Below are positions 1 through 9,258 of a stretch of 64,000 nt of DNA, one piece after another. The notes under the pieces were generated by a model that was not told the DNA's origin, did no database searches, and was given only the letters and a program-made list of their open reading frames with translations. Every line of letters begins with the position of its first letter. Position 1 is the stretch's first letter. Both the position numbers and the translations under genes were made by a program. Origin of the DNA: Novosphingobium chloroacetimidivorans (GTDB taxonomy: Bacteria > Pseudomonadota > Alphaproteobacteria > Sphingomonadales > Sphingomonadaceae); the NCBI RefSeq assembly GCF_014204535.1, contig NZ_JACHLR010000006.1, forward strand, positions 62,001 to 126,000. The letters are read 5' to 3'.

Positions 1-263
1 GGCAGGTGCGTGAGGACGATCTGTTTACCGTGCTCGCCGGCGTTGGCCTTGCCGCGCAGTTCGGCGGCCAGGCGTTCATCAACATCCTGGTGAACCTGCA
101 GCTCTTCCCGTCCAAGGGCATGACCCTGCCGCTCGTCTCGTACGGCGGTTCGTCCACCGTGGCGATGTGCACGTGCCTGGGATTGCTGCTGGCCATCACG
201 CGCAGAAACCCGTTTATCGAGCGCGAGCGCTTCTCGCTCAGCGATGTCGGAGATGTGTCATGA
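1..263 (+). CDS. ftsW: FtsW, C-terminal fragment (cut by window start)
   Basis: This is the last 87 codons of the lipid II polymerase FtsW, the SEDS-family glycosyltransferase that makes septal peptidoglycan with its partner PBP in the inner membrane. The frame is open from base 3 to the TGA at 261-263. The fragment carries the family's C-terminal signature: QFGGQAFINI, then KGMTLPLVSYGGSS, then a final hydrophobic helix and a short charged cytoplasmic tail. The 5' part lies outside the window. Its stop overlaps the murG start (ATGA), so the two genes are translationally coupled within the dcw operon. RodA is the only reasonable alternative, and the position next to murG argues for FtsW. Confidence 0.93.
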   Translation, partial: QVREDDLFTVLAGVGLAAQFGGQAFINILVNLQLFPSKGMTLPLVSYGGSSTVAMCTCLGLLLAITRRNPFIERERFSLSDVGDVS

Positions 264-1444
264 CAGGCGTGAGCCGCCACTACGTGCTGGCTGCCGGAGG
301 GACCGGGGGGCACCTGATCCCCGCCTTTGCGCTGGCGCTGGAGCTGGAGAAGCGCGGTCATCATGTAGCCTTGATCACCGACGAGCGCGGCGCGCAGATC
401 CCCGGCAAGCCCGAGAGCCTGCCCGCGCACATCCTGCCGCCCGGCCGGATCGCCGGACTTAATCCGCTGGGCTGGCTGAAGGGCGCCAAGGGCGTGATCG
501 AAGGCCGGCGCATGGCGCTGCGCCTGTTCGAAAGCTTCCAGCCGACAGCAGTCGTGGGCTTCGGCGGCTACCCCGCGCTGCCGACCATGTTGGCGGCGCG
601 CGCGGCCAAGATCCCGACGATCCTGCACGAGCAGAATGCGGTGCTCGGCCGCGTGAACCGCTTCTTCGCCAGCCGCGTCGATGCGATCGCGACGTCTTTC
701 GCGCAAGTCGACCGGCTCGATCCCAAGCTTGCGGACAAGGTCACGCTGGTGGGCAACCCGGTGCGCGAGGAGGTGCTGGCGCTGCGCGAGGCGCCGTTCC
801 CGATGTTCACCGGTGAGAGCCTGCTGCGCATCCTTGTAACCGGCGGCAGTCAAGGCGCTCGCGTCCTGTCCGAAGTGGTGCCCGATGGACTGGCGATGCT
901 GCCCACCGCGCTGCGCTCGCGGCTCCAGGTGATCCAGCAAGCGCGGGCCGAGGATATCGAGGCGGTCCGCCATCGCTATGCCACGCACGGCATCCCCGCC
1001 GAGCTTGCGACCTACTTCGAGAACATGGCCGAGCGGTTGGCCGGCGCGCACTTGTTCATCGGCCGCGCCGGGGCCTCGACCATCGCCGAGCTTTCGGCGG
1101 TCGGTCGCCCGGCGATCCTGATCCCGCTGCCCATCGCCACCGACGACCACCAGGCCGCCAACACGCGCGAGATCGTCGCGGCCGGTGGCGCGCGCGCGAT
1201 CCGGCAGGAGAAGTTCACCGCCAGCGAACTCGCCAAGCAGATCCAGGCCATGGCCCAGCATCCCGAAACCCTCGCCAACGCCGCGCACGCTGCCTGGAAC
1301 TGCGGCTACCCCAACGCAGCCAAAGATCTCGCCGATCTGGTCGAGAGCTTCGGCGGCGCGCCGATGATGGACGTGATCCGCATGGGCGCGAAGCCGGCGA
1401 CCACCAAGAGCAAGGAAGCGCTGGCTCTGGAGGGCGCGGAATGA
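260..1444 (+). CDS. murG: UDP-GlcNAc:lipid I GlcNAc transferase MurG
   Basis: MurG transfers GlcNAc from UDP-GlcNAc to lipid I, making lipid II on the cytoplasmic face of the inner membrane. The 394-residue product starts with the glycine-rich donor/acceptor loop [10 protein letters not shown] (residues 13-22). It has the middle segment [12 protein letters not shown], the second glycine loop VTGGSQGA and the C-terminal UDP-sugar motif [12 protein letters not shown] chose the ATG at 260 because it overlaps the ftsW stop and places the glycine loop at the usual distance from the N-terminus; upstream in-frame ATGs lie inside ftsW. The 3' end overlaps murC by ATGA. Length is slightly above the family norm because of a charged C-terminal tail. 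Confidence 0.96.
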   Translation: MTGVSRHYVLAAGGTGGHLIPAFALALELEKRGHHVALITDERGAQIPGKPESLPAHILPPGRIAGLNPLGWLKGAKGVIEGRRMALRLFESFQPTAVVGFGGYPALPTMLAARAAKIPTILHEQNAVLGRVNRFFASRVDAIATSFAQVDRLDPKLADKVTLVGNPVREEVLALREAPFPMFTGESLLRILVTGGSQGARVLSEVVPDGLAMLPTALRSRLQVIQQARAEDIEAVRHRYATHGIPAELATYFENMAERLAGAHLFIGRAGASTIAELSAVGRPAILIPLPIATDDHQAANTREIVAAGGARAIRQEKFTASELAKQIQAMAQHPETLANAAHAAWNCGYPNAAKDLADLVESFGGAPMMDVIRMGAKPATTKSKEALALEGAE

Positions 1445-2850
1445 AGGGCGTCGCGACCGATATCGGCACCGTGCACTTCGTCGGCATCGGCGGCATCGGC
1501 ATGTCCGGCATCGCCGAGGTCATGCACAACCTGGGCTACACCGTGCAGGGCTCCGACATCGCCGAGGGCTATGTCGTGGAAGGCCTGCGCGCCCGCGGCA
1601 TCACCGTGATGATCGGTCACGCCGCGCAGAACGTCGCGGATGCGGCGGTGGTGGTCACTTCCACGGCGGTGAAGCGCGACAATCCCGAGGTCGTCTACGC
1701 GCTGGAGCACCGCATCCCGGTCGTCCGCCGCGCCGAGATGCTGGCCGAGCTGATGCGGCTGAAAAACACTGTCGCGGTCGCCGGCACCCACGGCAAGACC
1801 ACCACCACCTCGATGGTCGCCTGCCTGCTCGAAGCCGGCGGTGTCGATCCCACCGTCATCAACGGCGGAATCATCAACTCCTACGGCTCCAATGCGCGGC
1901 TGGGCGCGAGCGACTGGATGGTGGTCGAGGCGGACGAGAGCGACGGCTCGTTCCTGCGGCTGGACGGCACCATCGCCGTCGTCACCAACATCGATCCGGA
2001 GCACCTCGAGCACTACGGCAGCTTCGACAAGGTGAAGGATTGCTTCGTCGAGTTCATCGAGAACGTGCCCTTTTACGGCGCGGCGGTGCTGTGCATCGAC
2101 CATCCCGAAGTGCAGGCGCTGATCGGCAAGGTGCGCGACCGGCGCGTGATCACTTACGGCTTCTCGGCCCAGGCCGACGTGCGCGGCGAGGCGGTGACGC
2201 CGGTGCCCGGCGGTAACCGCTTCGACGTCGTCGTCCGCGAGCGCGATGGCGAGCAGCGCCGGATCGATGGCATCGAGCTGCCGATGCCAGGGCGCCACAA
2301 CGTCCAGAACGCACTCGCCGCGATCGCGGTGGCCATCGAGATGGGCTGCGACGACCAGATCGTGCGCGGTGGCTTTGCCGGCTTCGGCGGGGTCAAGCGG
2401 CGCTTTACCAAGGTCGGCGAAATCAACGGCGTTACCGTGATCGACGATTATGGCCACCACCCGGTCGAGATCCGCGCCGTGCTGGCAGCGGCGCGCGAAG
2501 GCGTACGGGGCAGGGTGCTCGCCGTGGTGCAGCCGCATCGCTATAGCCGCCTGCGCGATCTGATGGAGGAGTTCCAGACCGCCTTTAACGATGCCGACGC
2601 CGTCTATGTGACCCCGGTCTATGCCGCTGGCGAGGCGCCGATCGACGGCGTCGATGCCGACGCGCTGGTGGCCGGCCTCAAGGCGCGTGGTCATCGCGAT
2701 GCGCATGTGGTCGGCGGCGCGGACGAACTGGCGGAGGCTTTGGCGCGGGTGGCTCGGCCCGGCGACATGGTCGTGTGCCTGGGCGCGGGCGACATCACCA
2801 AGTGGGCGGCGGGGCTTGCCGGGGCGATCGGCGAGCGAGTAACGGCGTGA
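1441..2850 (+). CDS. murC: UDP-N-acetylmuramate--L-alanine ligase MurC
   Basis: MurC adds L-alanine to UDP-MurNAc using ATP, the first step of stem-peptide assembly in the cytoplasm. The 469-residue protein shows the three Mur-ligase domains in order: an N-terminal Rossmann UDP-binding domain ([12 protein letters not shown], residues 14-25), the central ATPase domain with P-loop GTHGKTTTT (115-123), and a C-terminal domain beginning after the conserved DDYGHHP. Length is typical. The ATG overlaps the murG stop and the TGA overlaps the GTG start proposed for murB, so translation is coupled on both sides. Confidence 0.97.
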   Translation: MKGVATDIGTVHFVGIGGIGMSGIAEVMHNLGYTVQGSDIAEGYVVEGLRARGITVMIGHAAQNVADAAVVVTSTAVKRDNPEVVYALEHRIPVVRRAEMLAELMRLKNTVAVAGTHGKTTTTSMVACLLEAGGVDPTVINGGIINSYGSNARLGASDWMVVEADESDGSFLRLDGTIAVVTNIDPEHLEHYGSFDKVKDCFVEFIENVPFYGAAVLCIDHPEVQALIGKVRDRRVITYGFSAQADVRGEAVTPVPGGNRFDVVVRERDGEQRRIDGIELPMPGRHNVQNALAAIAVAIEMGCDDQIVRGGFAGFGGVKRRFTKVGEINGVTVIDDYGHHPVEIRAVLAAAREGVRGRVLAVVQPHRYSRLRDLMEEFQTAFNDADAVYVTPVYAAGEAPIDGVDADALVAGLKARGHRDAHVVGGADELAEALARVARPGDMVVCLGAGDITKWAAGLAGAIGERVTA

Positions 2851-3845
2851 GCCAGCATCCCGCCTCCTCTGATTCCAACCCCACCTCCGTTCGTGTCGAG
2901 CGAAGTCGAGACACGTTGGCGCTGGATCCACATGTCTCGACTGCGCTCGACACGAGCGGGGAGGGGGCGCTCGGTGCGAGGGGCAAGCTGACCCCTCAGG
3001 CACCCCTGGCTCCGCTGGTGTGGTTCAAGTCCGGCGGCGCGGCCGAGTGGCTGTTCGAGCCCAAGGACCTTGCTGACCTGCAGGACTTTCTCCGCCAACT
3101 CGATCCTGCCGTGCCGGTCATGGCACTGGGGTTGGGCTCCAACATGATCGTGCGCGATGGCGGTGTGCCCGGAGTGGTGGTGCGCCTCGGCAAGGCCTTC
3201 GCGCAAGTGCGCCGCCTGGACGAGGTCACGCTGGAATGCGGCGGCGGCGCCTCGGGCATACTGGTTTCGTCCACCGCGCGCGACGCCGGTATCGCCGGGG
3301 TCGAGTTTCTGCGCTCTATCCCCGGTACGGTCGGCGGGTTCGTGCGGATGAACGGCGGCGCGTATGGCGGCGAGGTCAAGGACATCCTGGTCGACTGCGA
3401 CGTGGTCCTGCGCTCGGGCGAGCTGGTGACGCTGGACAATGCCGACCTTGGCTACACCTACCGGCACTCGCAGCTTCCCGAGGGCGCGATCGTCGTGGCC
3501 GCGCGCTTCAAGGGCCGATCCGGTGAGCCCGCGGCGATCCAGGCGGAAATGGACCGCATCTCCGCCAGCCGCGAAGCCTCGCAGCCATTGCGCTCCAAGA
3601 CCGGCGGATCGACCTTCAAGAACCCGCAAGGCCACAAGGCCTGGGAACTGGTCGACCGCGCAGGATGTCGCGGGCTCACGCTCGGCGGTGCGCAAGTGAG
3701 CGAGAAGCATACGAACTTCCTGATCAACACCGGCGCCGCGACCAGCGCCGAGATCGAGGCGCTCGGCGAGGACGTGCGCCGGCGCGTGAAGGACATCTCG
3801 GGCGTGGAGCTTGAGTGGGAGATACAAAGGGTGGGTACGAAGTGA
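2847..3845 (+). CDS. murB: UDP-N-acetylenolpyruvoylglucosamine reductase MurB, with in-frame repeat insertion
   Basis: MurB reduces UDP-GlcNAc-enolpyruvate to UDP-MurNAc with FAD and NADPH. The FAD-binding core is clear: [12 protein letters not shown], then SIPGTVGG, and the C-terminal [19 protein letters not shown] with the catalytic Ser region. The start is taken as the GTG at 2847, overlapping the murC TGA; no ATG fits better. The conserved protein begins at about residue 45 ([19 protein letters not shown]). Before it lies an unusual tail in which residues 14-38 are encoded exactly by a 75-bp palindromic repeat (2886-2960) that recurs in the tyrosine kinase at 59129. The tail is probably disordered, so the enzyme should stay active. 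An alternative start after the repeat cannot be excluded, but no good ribosome site is visible there. Confidence 0.93.
   Translation: MSQHPASSDSNPTSVRVERSRDTLALDPHVSTALDTSGEGALGARGKLTPQAPLAPLVWFKSGGAAEWLFEPKDLADLQDFLRQLDPAVPVMALGLGSNMIVRDGGVPGVVVRLGKAFAQVRRLDEVTLECGGGASGILVSSTARDAGIAGVEFLRSIPGTVGGFVRMNGGAYGGEVKDILVDCDVVLRSGELVTLDNADLGYTYRHSQLPEGAIVVAARFKGRSGEPAAIQAEMDRISASREASQPLRSKTGGSTFKNPQGHKAWELVDRAGCRGLTLGGAQVSEKHTNFLINTGAATSAEIEALGEDVRRRVKDISGVELEWEIQRVGTK
2886..2960. repeat. 75-bp palindromic repeat, copy 1, in frame within murB
   Basis: Two 29-bp arms (2886-2914 and 2932-2960) are inverted repeats of each other with about 25 of 29 positions paired, separated by a 17-bp spacer. The left arm contains GTGTCGAGCGAAGTCGAGAC. 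The element is exactly 25 codons long and begins on a codon boundary, adding the peptide pattern VRVERSRDT...LDTSG. The second copy, at 59336-59410, has the same length, arms and reading phase. Confidence 0.9.
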
Positions 3846-3861
3846 GTGACGCGTGGCATGT

Positions 3862-4000
3862 CCTCCCCGAGACGGGGAGGGGGACCGCCGGCACGGTGGT
3901 GGAGGGGACTCTCGGCATCGAGCAGCCTTTCGTGCTTGGCGTCTGGACGCGAGTCCCCTCCACCACGCTTCGCGCGGTCCCCCTCCCCGTGTCGGGGAGG
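3862..4000. repeat. Large inverted repeat (REP/BIME-like) between murB and ddl
   Basis: Two arms of about 50 bp (3862-3911 and 3951-4000) are near-perfect inverted copies, each ending in its own small hairpin (CCTCCCC/GGGGAGG at 3862-3880 and at 3982-4000). The arms share GGGGGACCGC and GTGGTGGAGGGGACTC. The element fills nearly the whole murB-ddl gap. Its terminal GGGGAGGA also forms the Shine-Dalgarno sequence of ddl. The small hairpins resemble those of the element before ftsZ, so the two are probably related mobile repeats without coding capacity. Confidence 0.85.
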
Positions 4001-4005
4001 ACAGC

Positions 4006-4959
4006 ATGAGCATACCCCACCTCCACGTCGTGGTCCTCATGGGCGGCTGGTCGAACGAGCGGCCGGTCTCGCTGATGAGCGGCGAGGGCGTCGCCAAGGC
4101 GCTGGAGAGCAAGGGCCACCGCGTCACCCGGCTCGACATGGGCCGTGACGTTGCGCTCAAGCTGGCCGAGGCCAAGCCGGACGTCGTGTTCAACGCGCTC
4201 CACGGCGCGCCCGGCGAGGACGGCACGGTGCAGGGCATGATGGACTTGATGGGCCTCACCTATACGCACTCGGGCCTGGCGACGTCCGTGATCGCCATCG
4301 ACAAGGAGCTGACCAAGCAGGCGCTGGTCCCTCACGGCATTCCCATGCCCGGCGGCCGCATCGTCGCGTGCGAGGAGATCTTCGAGCGCGATCCGCTGCC
4401 GCGCCCTTACGTGCTCAAGCCGGTGAACGAGGGATCGTCGGTCGGCGTCGCCATCGTCACAGCTGAAGGAAACTACGGCAACCCGATCGCGCGCGGCGCC
4501 AAGGGGCCGTGGCAGGACTTCGACCACTTGCTGGCCGAGCCGTTCATCCGCGGGCGCGAGTTGACTACGGTGGTCATCGCAGATCGCGCTCTGCTGGTCA
4601 CCGAGCTCAAGCCCAAGTCCGGCTTCTACGATTTCGACGCCAAGTACACCGAAGGCATGACCGAGCACGTCTGCCCGGCCGAGATCCCCGATGAGATCAC
4701 CCAGGCCTGCAAGGACATCGCCTTGCGCGCGCACAAGCTGCTGGGCTGCAAGGGGACCAGCCGCTCCGACTTCCGCTGGGACGACGAGCAGGGCGTGGAG
4801 GGCCTGTTCCTGCTGGAAGTGAACACCCAGCCGGGCATGACCCCGCTCAGCCTGGTGCCCGAACAGGCCAAGGCGTGCGGCATGGACTACCCCGACCTGG
4901 TCGAGGCGATCATCGCCGAGGCTCTGGCCGACGCACGCGCCAAAGCCGGCTCGCCATGA
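4006..4959 (+). CDS. ddl: D-alanine--D-alanine ligase
   Basis: Ddl joins two D-alanines with ATP to make the dipeptide that MurF adds to the stem peptide. The 317-residue protein is an ATP-grasp enzyme of the usual length. It shows GGWSNERPVSLMSG near the N-terminus, NALHGAPGEDG, the flexible loop VNEGSSVGV and the C-terminal metal site LLEVNTQPGMTPLSLVPEQA. The start is the ATG at 4006, preceded by GGGGAGGACAGC; that ribosome site is supplied by the right end of the inverted-repeat element that separates ddl from murB. The stop overlaps the ftsQ ATG. The upstream open frame running through the repeat is not part of the gene. Confidence 0.96.
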   Translation: MSIPHLHVVVLMGGWSNERPVSLMSGEGVAKALESKGHRVTRLDMGRDVALKLAEAKPDVVFNALHGAPGEDGTVQGMMDLMGLTYTHSGLATSVIAIDKELTKQALVPHGIPMPGGRIVACEEIFERDPLPRPYVLKPVNEGSSVGVAIVTAEGNYGNPIARGAKGPWQDFDHLLAEPFIRGRELTTVVIADRALLVTELKPKSGFYDFDAKYTEGMTEHVCPAEIPDEITQACKDIALRAHKLLGCKGTSRSDFRWDDEQGVEGLFLLEVNTQPGMTPLSLVPEQAKACGMDYPDLVEAIIAEALADARAKAGSP

Positions 4960-5885
4960 GCCAGACCATCCGCCGCAAGGCGACGACCGTCCGCAAGACT
5001 GCCGCAAAGCAGGACAAGAAGGCCAAGGTCAGCCAGGCCAAGGCGCGCACCGGTTCGGCGATCGACATGGCGATGGTGGCGCTGCCCTTCACCGAGGCGC
5101 AGCTGCACCGCATGTTCCTGATCCTGATCCTGACTGGCGCCGCGCTGCTCGCCTGGGTGGTCGCTTCGGCGGCCGGCCTGCCCAGCTTCGCGAGCCTGCA
5201 GCTGGCGCAAGTCGCGTCCGACGCCGGGTTCGAAGTGCGGCACGTCGACGTGCGGGGCGTGAAGAACATCAACGAGCTCAAGGTCTACGAGCGGGCGCTG
5301 GCGCAGCAGGACCGGTCGATGCCGCTGGTCGATCTGGAGAGCCTGCGCCAGGACCTGCTGGCGCTTTCGTGGGTCAAGGACGCGCGCGTCTCGCGCCAGT
5401 TGCCCGACACTCTGGTGATCGACATCGTCGAGCGTGAGCCGCACGCGGTGTTGCGCAAGGCCGATCGCTTCGTGCTGATCGACGAGACCGGCCACGAGCT
5501 GGAGACGGTCGCGCGGGGCCGGGCGCAGGGCAAGCTGATCGTCTCCGGGCTCGGCGCGGGGCAGCAGGTGGTCTCGCTGACCAAGCTGCTCGATGCCGCT
5601 CCTGCGTTGAAGCCGCGCGTGCAGGAGGCCGAGTGGATCGGCAATCGGCGCTGGAACGTGACCTTCAAGACCGGCCAGGTCCTGGCGCTGCCCGAAGGCG
5701 AGCGCGAGTCGGCAAGTGCCCTGGTTTCGTTCGCGCGGCTCGATGGCACCAACCGCCTGCTGGGCGGCAAGGTGACGATCTTCGACATGCGCGCGGGCGA
5801 TCGCATCTATCTGCGCATTCCGGGTCGCGAGGCGGAGGCAGCCGCGCTCAAGGCCGGGGCCACGCGCAAGGCAGGGGAAAACTGA
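4956..5885 (+). CDS. ftsQ: Cell division protein FtsQ
   Basis: FtsQ is the bitopic inner-membrane protein that links the Z-ring to the late divisome (FtsB/FtsL) through its periplasmic domain. The 309-residue product has a lysine/arginine-rich cytoplasmic tail (residues 1-35), one transmembrane segment (about 53-75), then the POTRA domain. The latter includes VRHVDVRGVKNINE and the hallmark LPDTLVIDIVEREP, followed by the FtsQ-type beta domain ending near residue 300. The ATG overlaps the ddl stop and the TGA shares one base with the ftsA ATG (TGATG). The long basic N-terminal tail is common in alphaproteobacteria. Confidence 0.94.
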   Translation: MSQTIRRKATTVRKTAAKQDKKAKVSQAKARTGSAIDMAMVALPFTEAQLHRMFLILILTGAALLAWVVASAAGLPSFASLQLAQVASDAGFEVRHVDVRGVKNINELKVYERALAQQDRSMPLVDLESLRQDLLALSWVKDARVSRQLPDTLVIDIVEREPHAVLRKADRFVLIDETGHELETVARGRAQGKLIVSGLGAGQQVVSLTKLLDAAPALKPRVQEAEWIGNRRWNVTFKTGQVLALPEGERESASALVSFARLDGTNRLLGGKVTIFDMRAGDRIYLRIPGREAEAAALKAGATRKAGEN

Positions 5886-7195
5886 TGGCTGGCTCGCGTT
5901 CCTCGGTTCCGCGCACTTCGCAGCCGCGCATCAGTCGCGTGTTCGGCGCGGTCAACATCGGCTCGTTCCGCATCTCGGCCATTGTCGCGGGCATCTCCGA
6001 CGTGGGCGAGGTGGTCGTGCTCGGCTCCGGCCATCGCGCCAGCCAGGGCGTCCGGCGCGGCTACGTCACCGACATGACGGCCGCCACTTACGCCATCCGC
6101 GACGCGATCGACCGGGCCGAGAAGATGGCCGACACGTCCGTCCAGCGCGTCTGGATCGGCTGCTCGGGCGCGGGGCTGGCCAGCCAGGTCGCCGAAGTGG
6201 ACGCCGAGATCGGCGGGCGACGGATCGAGCAGGAAGACATCGACATGCTCCTCAGCTCCGCACGCGACGTGATCCGGCCGGACGGACGCATGGTGCTCCA
6301 CGCCCAGCCGGCGCAGTACCGCCTGGATGGTGCGCATGGTGTCGCCAATCCGAAGGGCCTGCATGCCGAGCGGCTGGGCGTCGACATCCACATCATGCTC
6401 GCCGACGGCGCACCGATCCGCAACCTGACCGAGGCGGTGCAGTCTGCGCACCTCGAGGTCGAGGCGGTGGTCGGCTCGCCGATCGCCGCGGGGCACGCCT
6501 GCCTTTCGCCCGAGGAGCGTGACCTTGGCGTCGCGCTGGTCGAGTTCGGCGCCGAGGTCACCAACGTGGCGGTCTATTCGCAAGGCATGCTGACCGGGCT
6601 GACCGCGATCCCGATGGGGTCGGCCGACGTCACCGATGCGATCGCCTCGGCCTTCGGCATCCGCCGCTTCCAGGCCGAGCGGCTCAAATGCGTCAACGGC
6701 TCGGCGCTCGCCAGCCCGGCGGATCACCGCGAGATGATCCCGGTCAACGCGCCCGGCGAGGAAGAGACCGGCCCGGTCGCCCGCCATGCCGACGACAAGA
6801 ACCGCATACCGCGCGCGGAGCTGATCGCGGTCATCACCGGCCAGCTCGGCACGCTGATGGAAGAGGTGAACAAGGCGCTCAAGGCCATGCGCTTCAACGG
6901 CCAGCGCGGCAAGCAGGTGGTCTTCACCGGTGGTGGCGCGGAGCTGGTGGGCCTTGCCGACTATGCGCAGGCCGCGCTGGGCAAGCCGGTGCGCATCGGC
7001 CGCGTGCCGCACCTGAGCGGCCTGGCCGAGGCGCACGTGAAGCCGGGCTTCTCGACTCTGGCGGGCCTGGTGCTCTACGCTTCGGCCGATCCAATCGACA
7101 TCCGCACGCTCAGCAAGCGCCGCCAGACCAGCGTGCGCGCCGAGCGCCTGGGGACGGTCGGGCGGGTGTATCGAGCGTTCCGTGAATACTTCTGA
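5885..7195 (+). CDS. ftsA: Cell division protein FtsA
   Basis: FtsA is the actin-like ATPase that tethers FtsZ filaments to the inner membrane and recruits later divisome proteins. The 436-residue product has the phosphate-1 region FGAVNIGSFRISAIV near the N-terminus, the 1C (SHS2) region VQRVWIGCSGAG, and the nucleotide/adenosine motif VVFTGGGAELVGL. The C-terminus ends in an amphipathic stretch (VGRVYRAFREYF) that fits the membrane-targeting helix. The start is the ATG at 5885, overlapping the ftsQ stop. It is followed not by ftsZ directly but by a 330-bp gap holding an inverted-repeat element. Confidence 0.95.
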   Translation: MAGSRSSVPRTSQPRISRVFGAVNIGSFRISAIVAGISDVGEVVVLGSGHRASQGVRRGYVTDMTAATYAIRDAIDRAEKMADTSVQRVWIGCSGAGLASQVAEVDAEIGGRRIEQEDIDMLLSSARDVIRPDGRMVLHAQPAQYRLDGAHGVANPKGLHAERLGVDIHIMLADGAPIRNLTEAVQSAHLEVEAVVGSPIAAGHACLSPEERDLGVALVEFGAEVTNVAVYSQGMLTGLTAIPMGSADVTDAIASAFGIRRFQAERLKCVNGSALASPADHREMIPVNAPGEEETGPVARHADDKNRIPRAELIAVITGQLGTLMEEVNKALKAMRFNGQRGKQVVFTGGGAELVGLADYAQAALGKPVRIGRVPHLSGLAEAHVKPGFSTLAGLVLYASADPIDIRTLSKRRQTSVRAERLGTVGRVYRAFREYF

Positions 7196-7206
7196 CTGCC
7201 TCCAGC

Positions 7207-7368
7207 CCTCTCCCCGGACGGGGAGAGGATACAAAGCCTTGCGAGCTTGCTCGCTAGGCGTAGTTGGAGAGGGGTTTGTGCGCTCTCGACCGCGGAACCC
7301 CTCTCCAAGCTGCGCTAGCCGACGTGGGGCGGCAAGCTGCGCCATCCTCTCCCCGACCCGGGGAGAGG
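7207..7368. repeat. Inverted-repeat element (REP/BIME-like) between ftsA and ftsZ
   Basis: The 330-bp ftsA-ftsZ gap (7196-7525) holds this element. It has two outer hairpins (CCTCTCCCC/GGGGAGAGG at 7207-7228 and 7346-7368) and a central perfect 13-bp inverted repeat, TTGGAGAGGGGTT (7264-7276) with its complement at 7296-7308. The remaining 157 bases up to ftsZ show no gene; they probably hold the ftsZ promoter and leader, though I cannot define a clear promoter there. The outer hairpin sequence recurs at 18289-18313. Confidence 0.85.
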
Positions 7369-7525
7369 ACCACCGTACCCGGCACCGAGCCAAGCGCCGG
7401 AATGTGGCTCGTCTGCGCCCGTTCGTTGTGGACAAAGCCTTGCCCCGCTTTGCTTGTTCGCGCAGGGCTGTGCCATCAGACTTGGTCAAGAATTCCTTCC
7501 CGCGCGTGTCTGCCAGGAGAGTAGA

Positions 7526-9109
7526 ATGAGCATCAATATCGGACCGCCGGCGATCGAAGAGCTGCGTCCCCGCATCCTCGTGATCGGTGTGGGCGGTGCT
7601 GGCGGCAACGCCATCGCCAACATGATCCAGGCGCAGATCGAAGGCGTCGACTTCATTGTCGCCAACACCGACGCGCAGGCGCTGAACAGCTCGATCGCGG
7701 AAAACCGCATCCAGCTCGGTCCCGATATCACGCAAGGGCTGGGCGCGGGATCGCGTCCGGAAGTGGGCCGCGCCGCCGCCGAGGAGACGATCGAGGAGAT
7801 CGACCGCCTGCTCGAAGGCGTGCACATGGTGTTCATCGCTGCGGGCATGGGTGGCGGCACCGGCACCGGCGCCGCCCCGATCATCGCCAAGGCCGCGCGC
7901 GACAAGGGCGTGCTGACCGTGGGCGTGGTCACCAAGCCGTTCATGTTCGAGGGCACGCGCCGCATGCGCTCGGCCGAGACCGGCATCGACGAGCTGCAGA
8001 AGCACGTCGACACGCTGATCGTCATCCCCAACCAGAACCTGTTCCTGGTCGCCAAGGCGGACACCACCTTCAAGGAAGCGTTCGGGCTCGCCGACGAAGT
8101 GTTGCAGCAGGGCGTGCGCTCGATCACCGACCTCATGGTCATGCCGGGCCTCATCAACCTCGACTTCGCCGACGTGCGCTCGGTCATGGGCGAGATGGGC
8201 AAGGCAATGATGGGCACCGGTGAGGGCGAGGGCCCGAACCGTGCGCTCGAGGCGGCGGAACGCGCGATCGCGAACCCGCTGCTCGATGGCGTGTCGATGC
8301 AGGGCGCCAAGGGCGTGATCATCTCGATCATCGGCGGCGATGACATGAAGCTGCTCGAAGTCGACGAAGCCGCCAACCACATCCGCGAGCTGGTCGACCA
8401 GGATGCCAACATCATCTGGGGTTCGGCGTTCAACCCGGACCTGCAGGGCAAGATCCGCGTCTCGGTTGTCGCGACGGGTATAGAGCAATCCGCCGAACAG
8501 GCGGAGATCGCGGCGCGCCCGGTCAGCTTCAGCGGCTCGCGCGGCCCTGTCCGTCCCGGCGCCGCACAGCCGGCGCAGCCGGTCGCGGCAACGCCCAGCT
8601 ACAGCCCTGCTCCTGCCGCTTACGCACCGCCGGCACCGCCTGCGGCTCCCGCCGCCGAGCCTTTCGACCTGGGTTCGGACGCGGAACTCGGTGAGGACGA
8701 CAGCGCGCTCGAACTGGGCGGCGCCGAAGAGCTTGGCGACGAGAGCTACGGCAATGCCGCGCCCGCCCCGGCGCGCCAGCCGGCGGGCCTGGGCGCTGCG
8801 CAGCCCGTTGCGGCTTCGCAGACCAGGCGCCAGGACGAGCTCAACCTGCAGGAAGAGGCCGCGGAGCCGGCACCTGCTCCGGGCCGTCGCCGCACGTTCC
8901 TGTCCGAGCCGGCAGCTGCTGCTCCCGCTCCCGCAGCGCCGGCACCCGCCGCACCCGCGCCGCGTCCTGCCTCGACCGGCAGCACCCTGTTCGAGCGCAT
9001 GTCCAACCTCTCGCGCGGCACCAAGCCGGCGCCGAGCGAGGAAGAGGGTGAGGAAGACAGCGGATCGATCAGCATCCCGCGCTTCCTCGGGCGCCAGAAC
9101 AACCAGTAA
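7526..9109 (+). CDS. ftsZ: Cell division GTPase FtsZ
   Basis: FtsZ is the tubulin-like GTPase that forms the cytokinetic ring. The 527-residue protein has the nucleotide-binding start [15 protein letters not shown] (19-33), the tubulin signature GGGTGTG (109-115), and the T7-loop region around [18 protein letters not shown] roughly 180-residue Ala/Pro-rich linker follows, and then the conserved C-terminal peptide [12 protein letters not shown] that binds FtsA. The ATG at 7526 follows CAGGAGAGTAGA, a good ribosome site; the open frame extends upstream without conservation. The linker is longer than in E. coli but similar to other alphaproteobacteria. A hairpin just after the stop probably ends the dcw transcript. 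Confidence 0.98.
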   Translation: MSINIGPPAIEELRPRILVIGVGGAGGNAIANMIQAQIEGVDFIVANTDAQALNSSIAENRIQLGPDITQGLGAGSRPEVGRAAAEETIEEIDRLLEGVHMVFIAAGMGGGTGTGAAPIIAKAARDKGVLTVGVVTKPFMFEGTRRMRSAETGIDELQKHVDTLIVIPNQNLFLVAKADTTFKEAFGLADEVLQQGVRSITDLMVMPGLINLDFADVRSVMGEMGKAMMGTGEGEGPNRALEAAERAIANPLLDGVSMQGAKGVIISIIGGDDMKLLEVDEAANHIRELVDQDANIIWGSAFNPDLQGKIRVSVVATGIEQSAEQAEIAARPVSFSGSRGPVRPGAAQPAQPVAATPSYSPAPAAYAPPAPPAAPAAEPFDLGSDAELGEDDSALELGGAEELGDESYGNAAPAPARQPAGLGAAQPVAASQTRRQDELNLQEEAAEPAPAPGRRRTFLSEPAAAAPAPAAPAPAAPAPRPASTGSTLFERMSNLSRGTKPAPSEEEGEEDSGSISIPRFLGRQNNQ

Positions 9110-9118
9110 GTACCTGGG

Positions 9119-9146
9119 CGGGAGGGGGCGTGCCTTCCTCCCGTTT
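9119..9146 (+). terminator. Probable terminator after ftsZ
   Basis: A 7-bp stem CGGGAGG/CCTCCCG with an 11-base loop lies 10 bases after the ftsZ stop and is followed by TTTC. It looks like an intrinsic terminator with a weak T-run, and it closes the dcw operon. Confidence 0.5.
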
Positions 9147-9258
9147 CGGCCGTTCCTGGCCCGTTCAGTTTGGCGCAGGTATCACGCCGAGCGATCGGGC
9201 CGCAGAACGGACAGGCTGGATCGTCGAGGTTTCGGTCTCCGAAGCCGAGCGCAGAAGG

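Noticed and set aside
1306..3003. 565-codon minus-strand frame opposite murC
   Set aside because: Antisense shadow of murC and murB with no family match.
3815..4009. Short open frame running through the murB-ddl inverted repeat
   Set aside because: It merely reads through repeat DNA and murB's end; no ribosome site or conserved sequence.
3862..7368. CRISPR array or insertion sequence in the repeat-rich dcw region
   Set aside because: The repeats are single inverted structures without regular spacers and without a transposase gene.
5807..8488. 893-codon open frame on the minus strand across ftsA and ftsZ
   Set aside because: It is antisense to two certain genes, is rich in His/Arg/Asp as expected for the mirror frame of GC-rich genes, and has no recognisable domain or ribosome site.
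9130..9258. N-terminal extension of the SPOR protein frame
   Set aside because: It overlaps the terminator hairpin after ftsZ and precedes a clear signal peptide that marks the real start.
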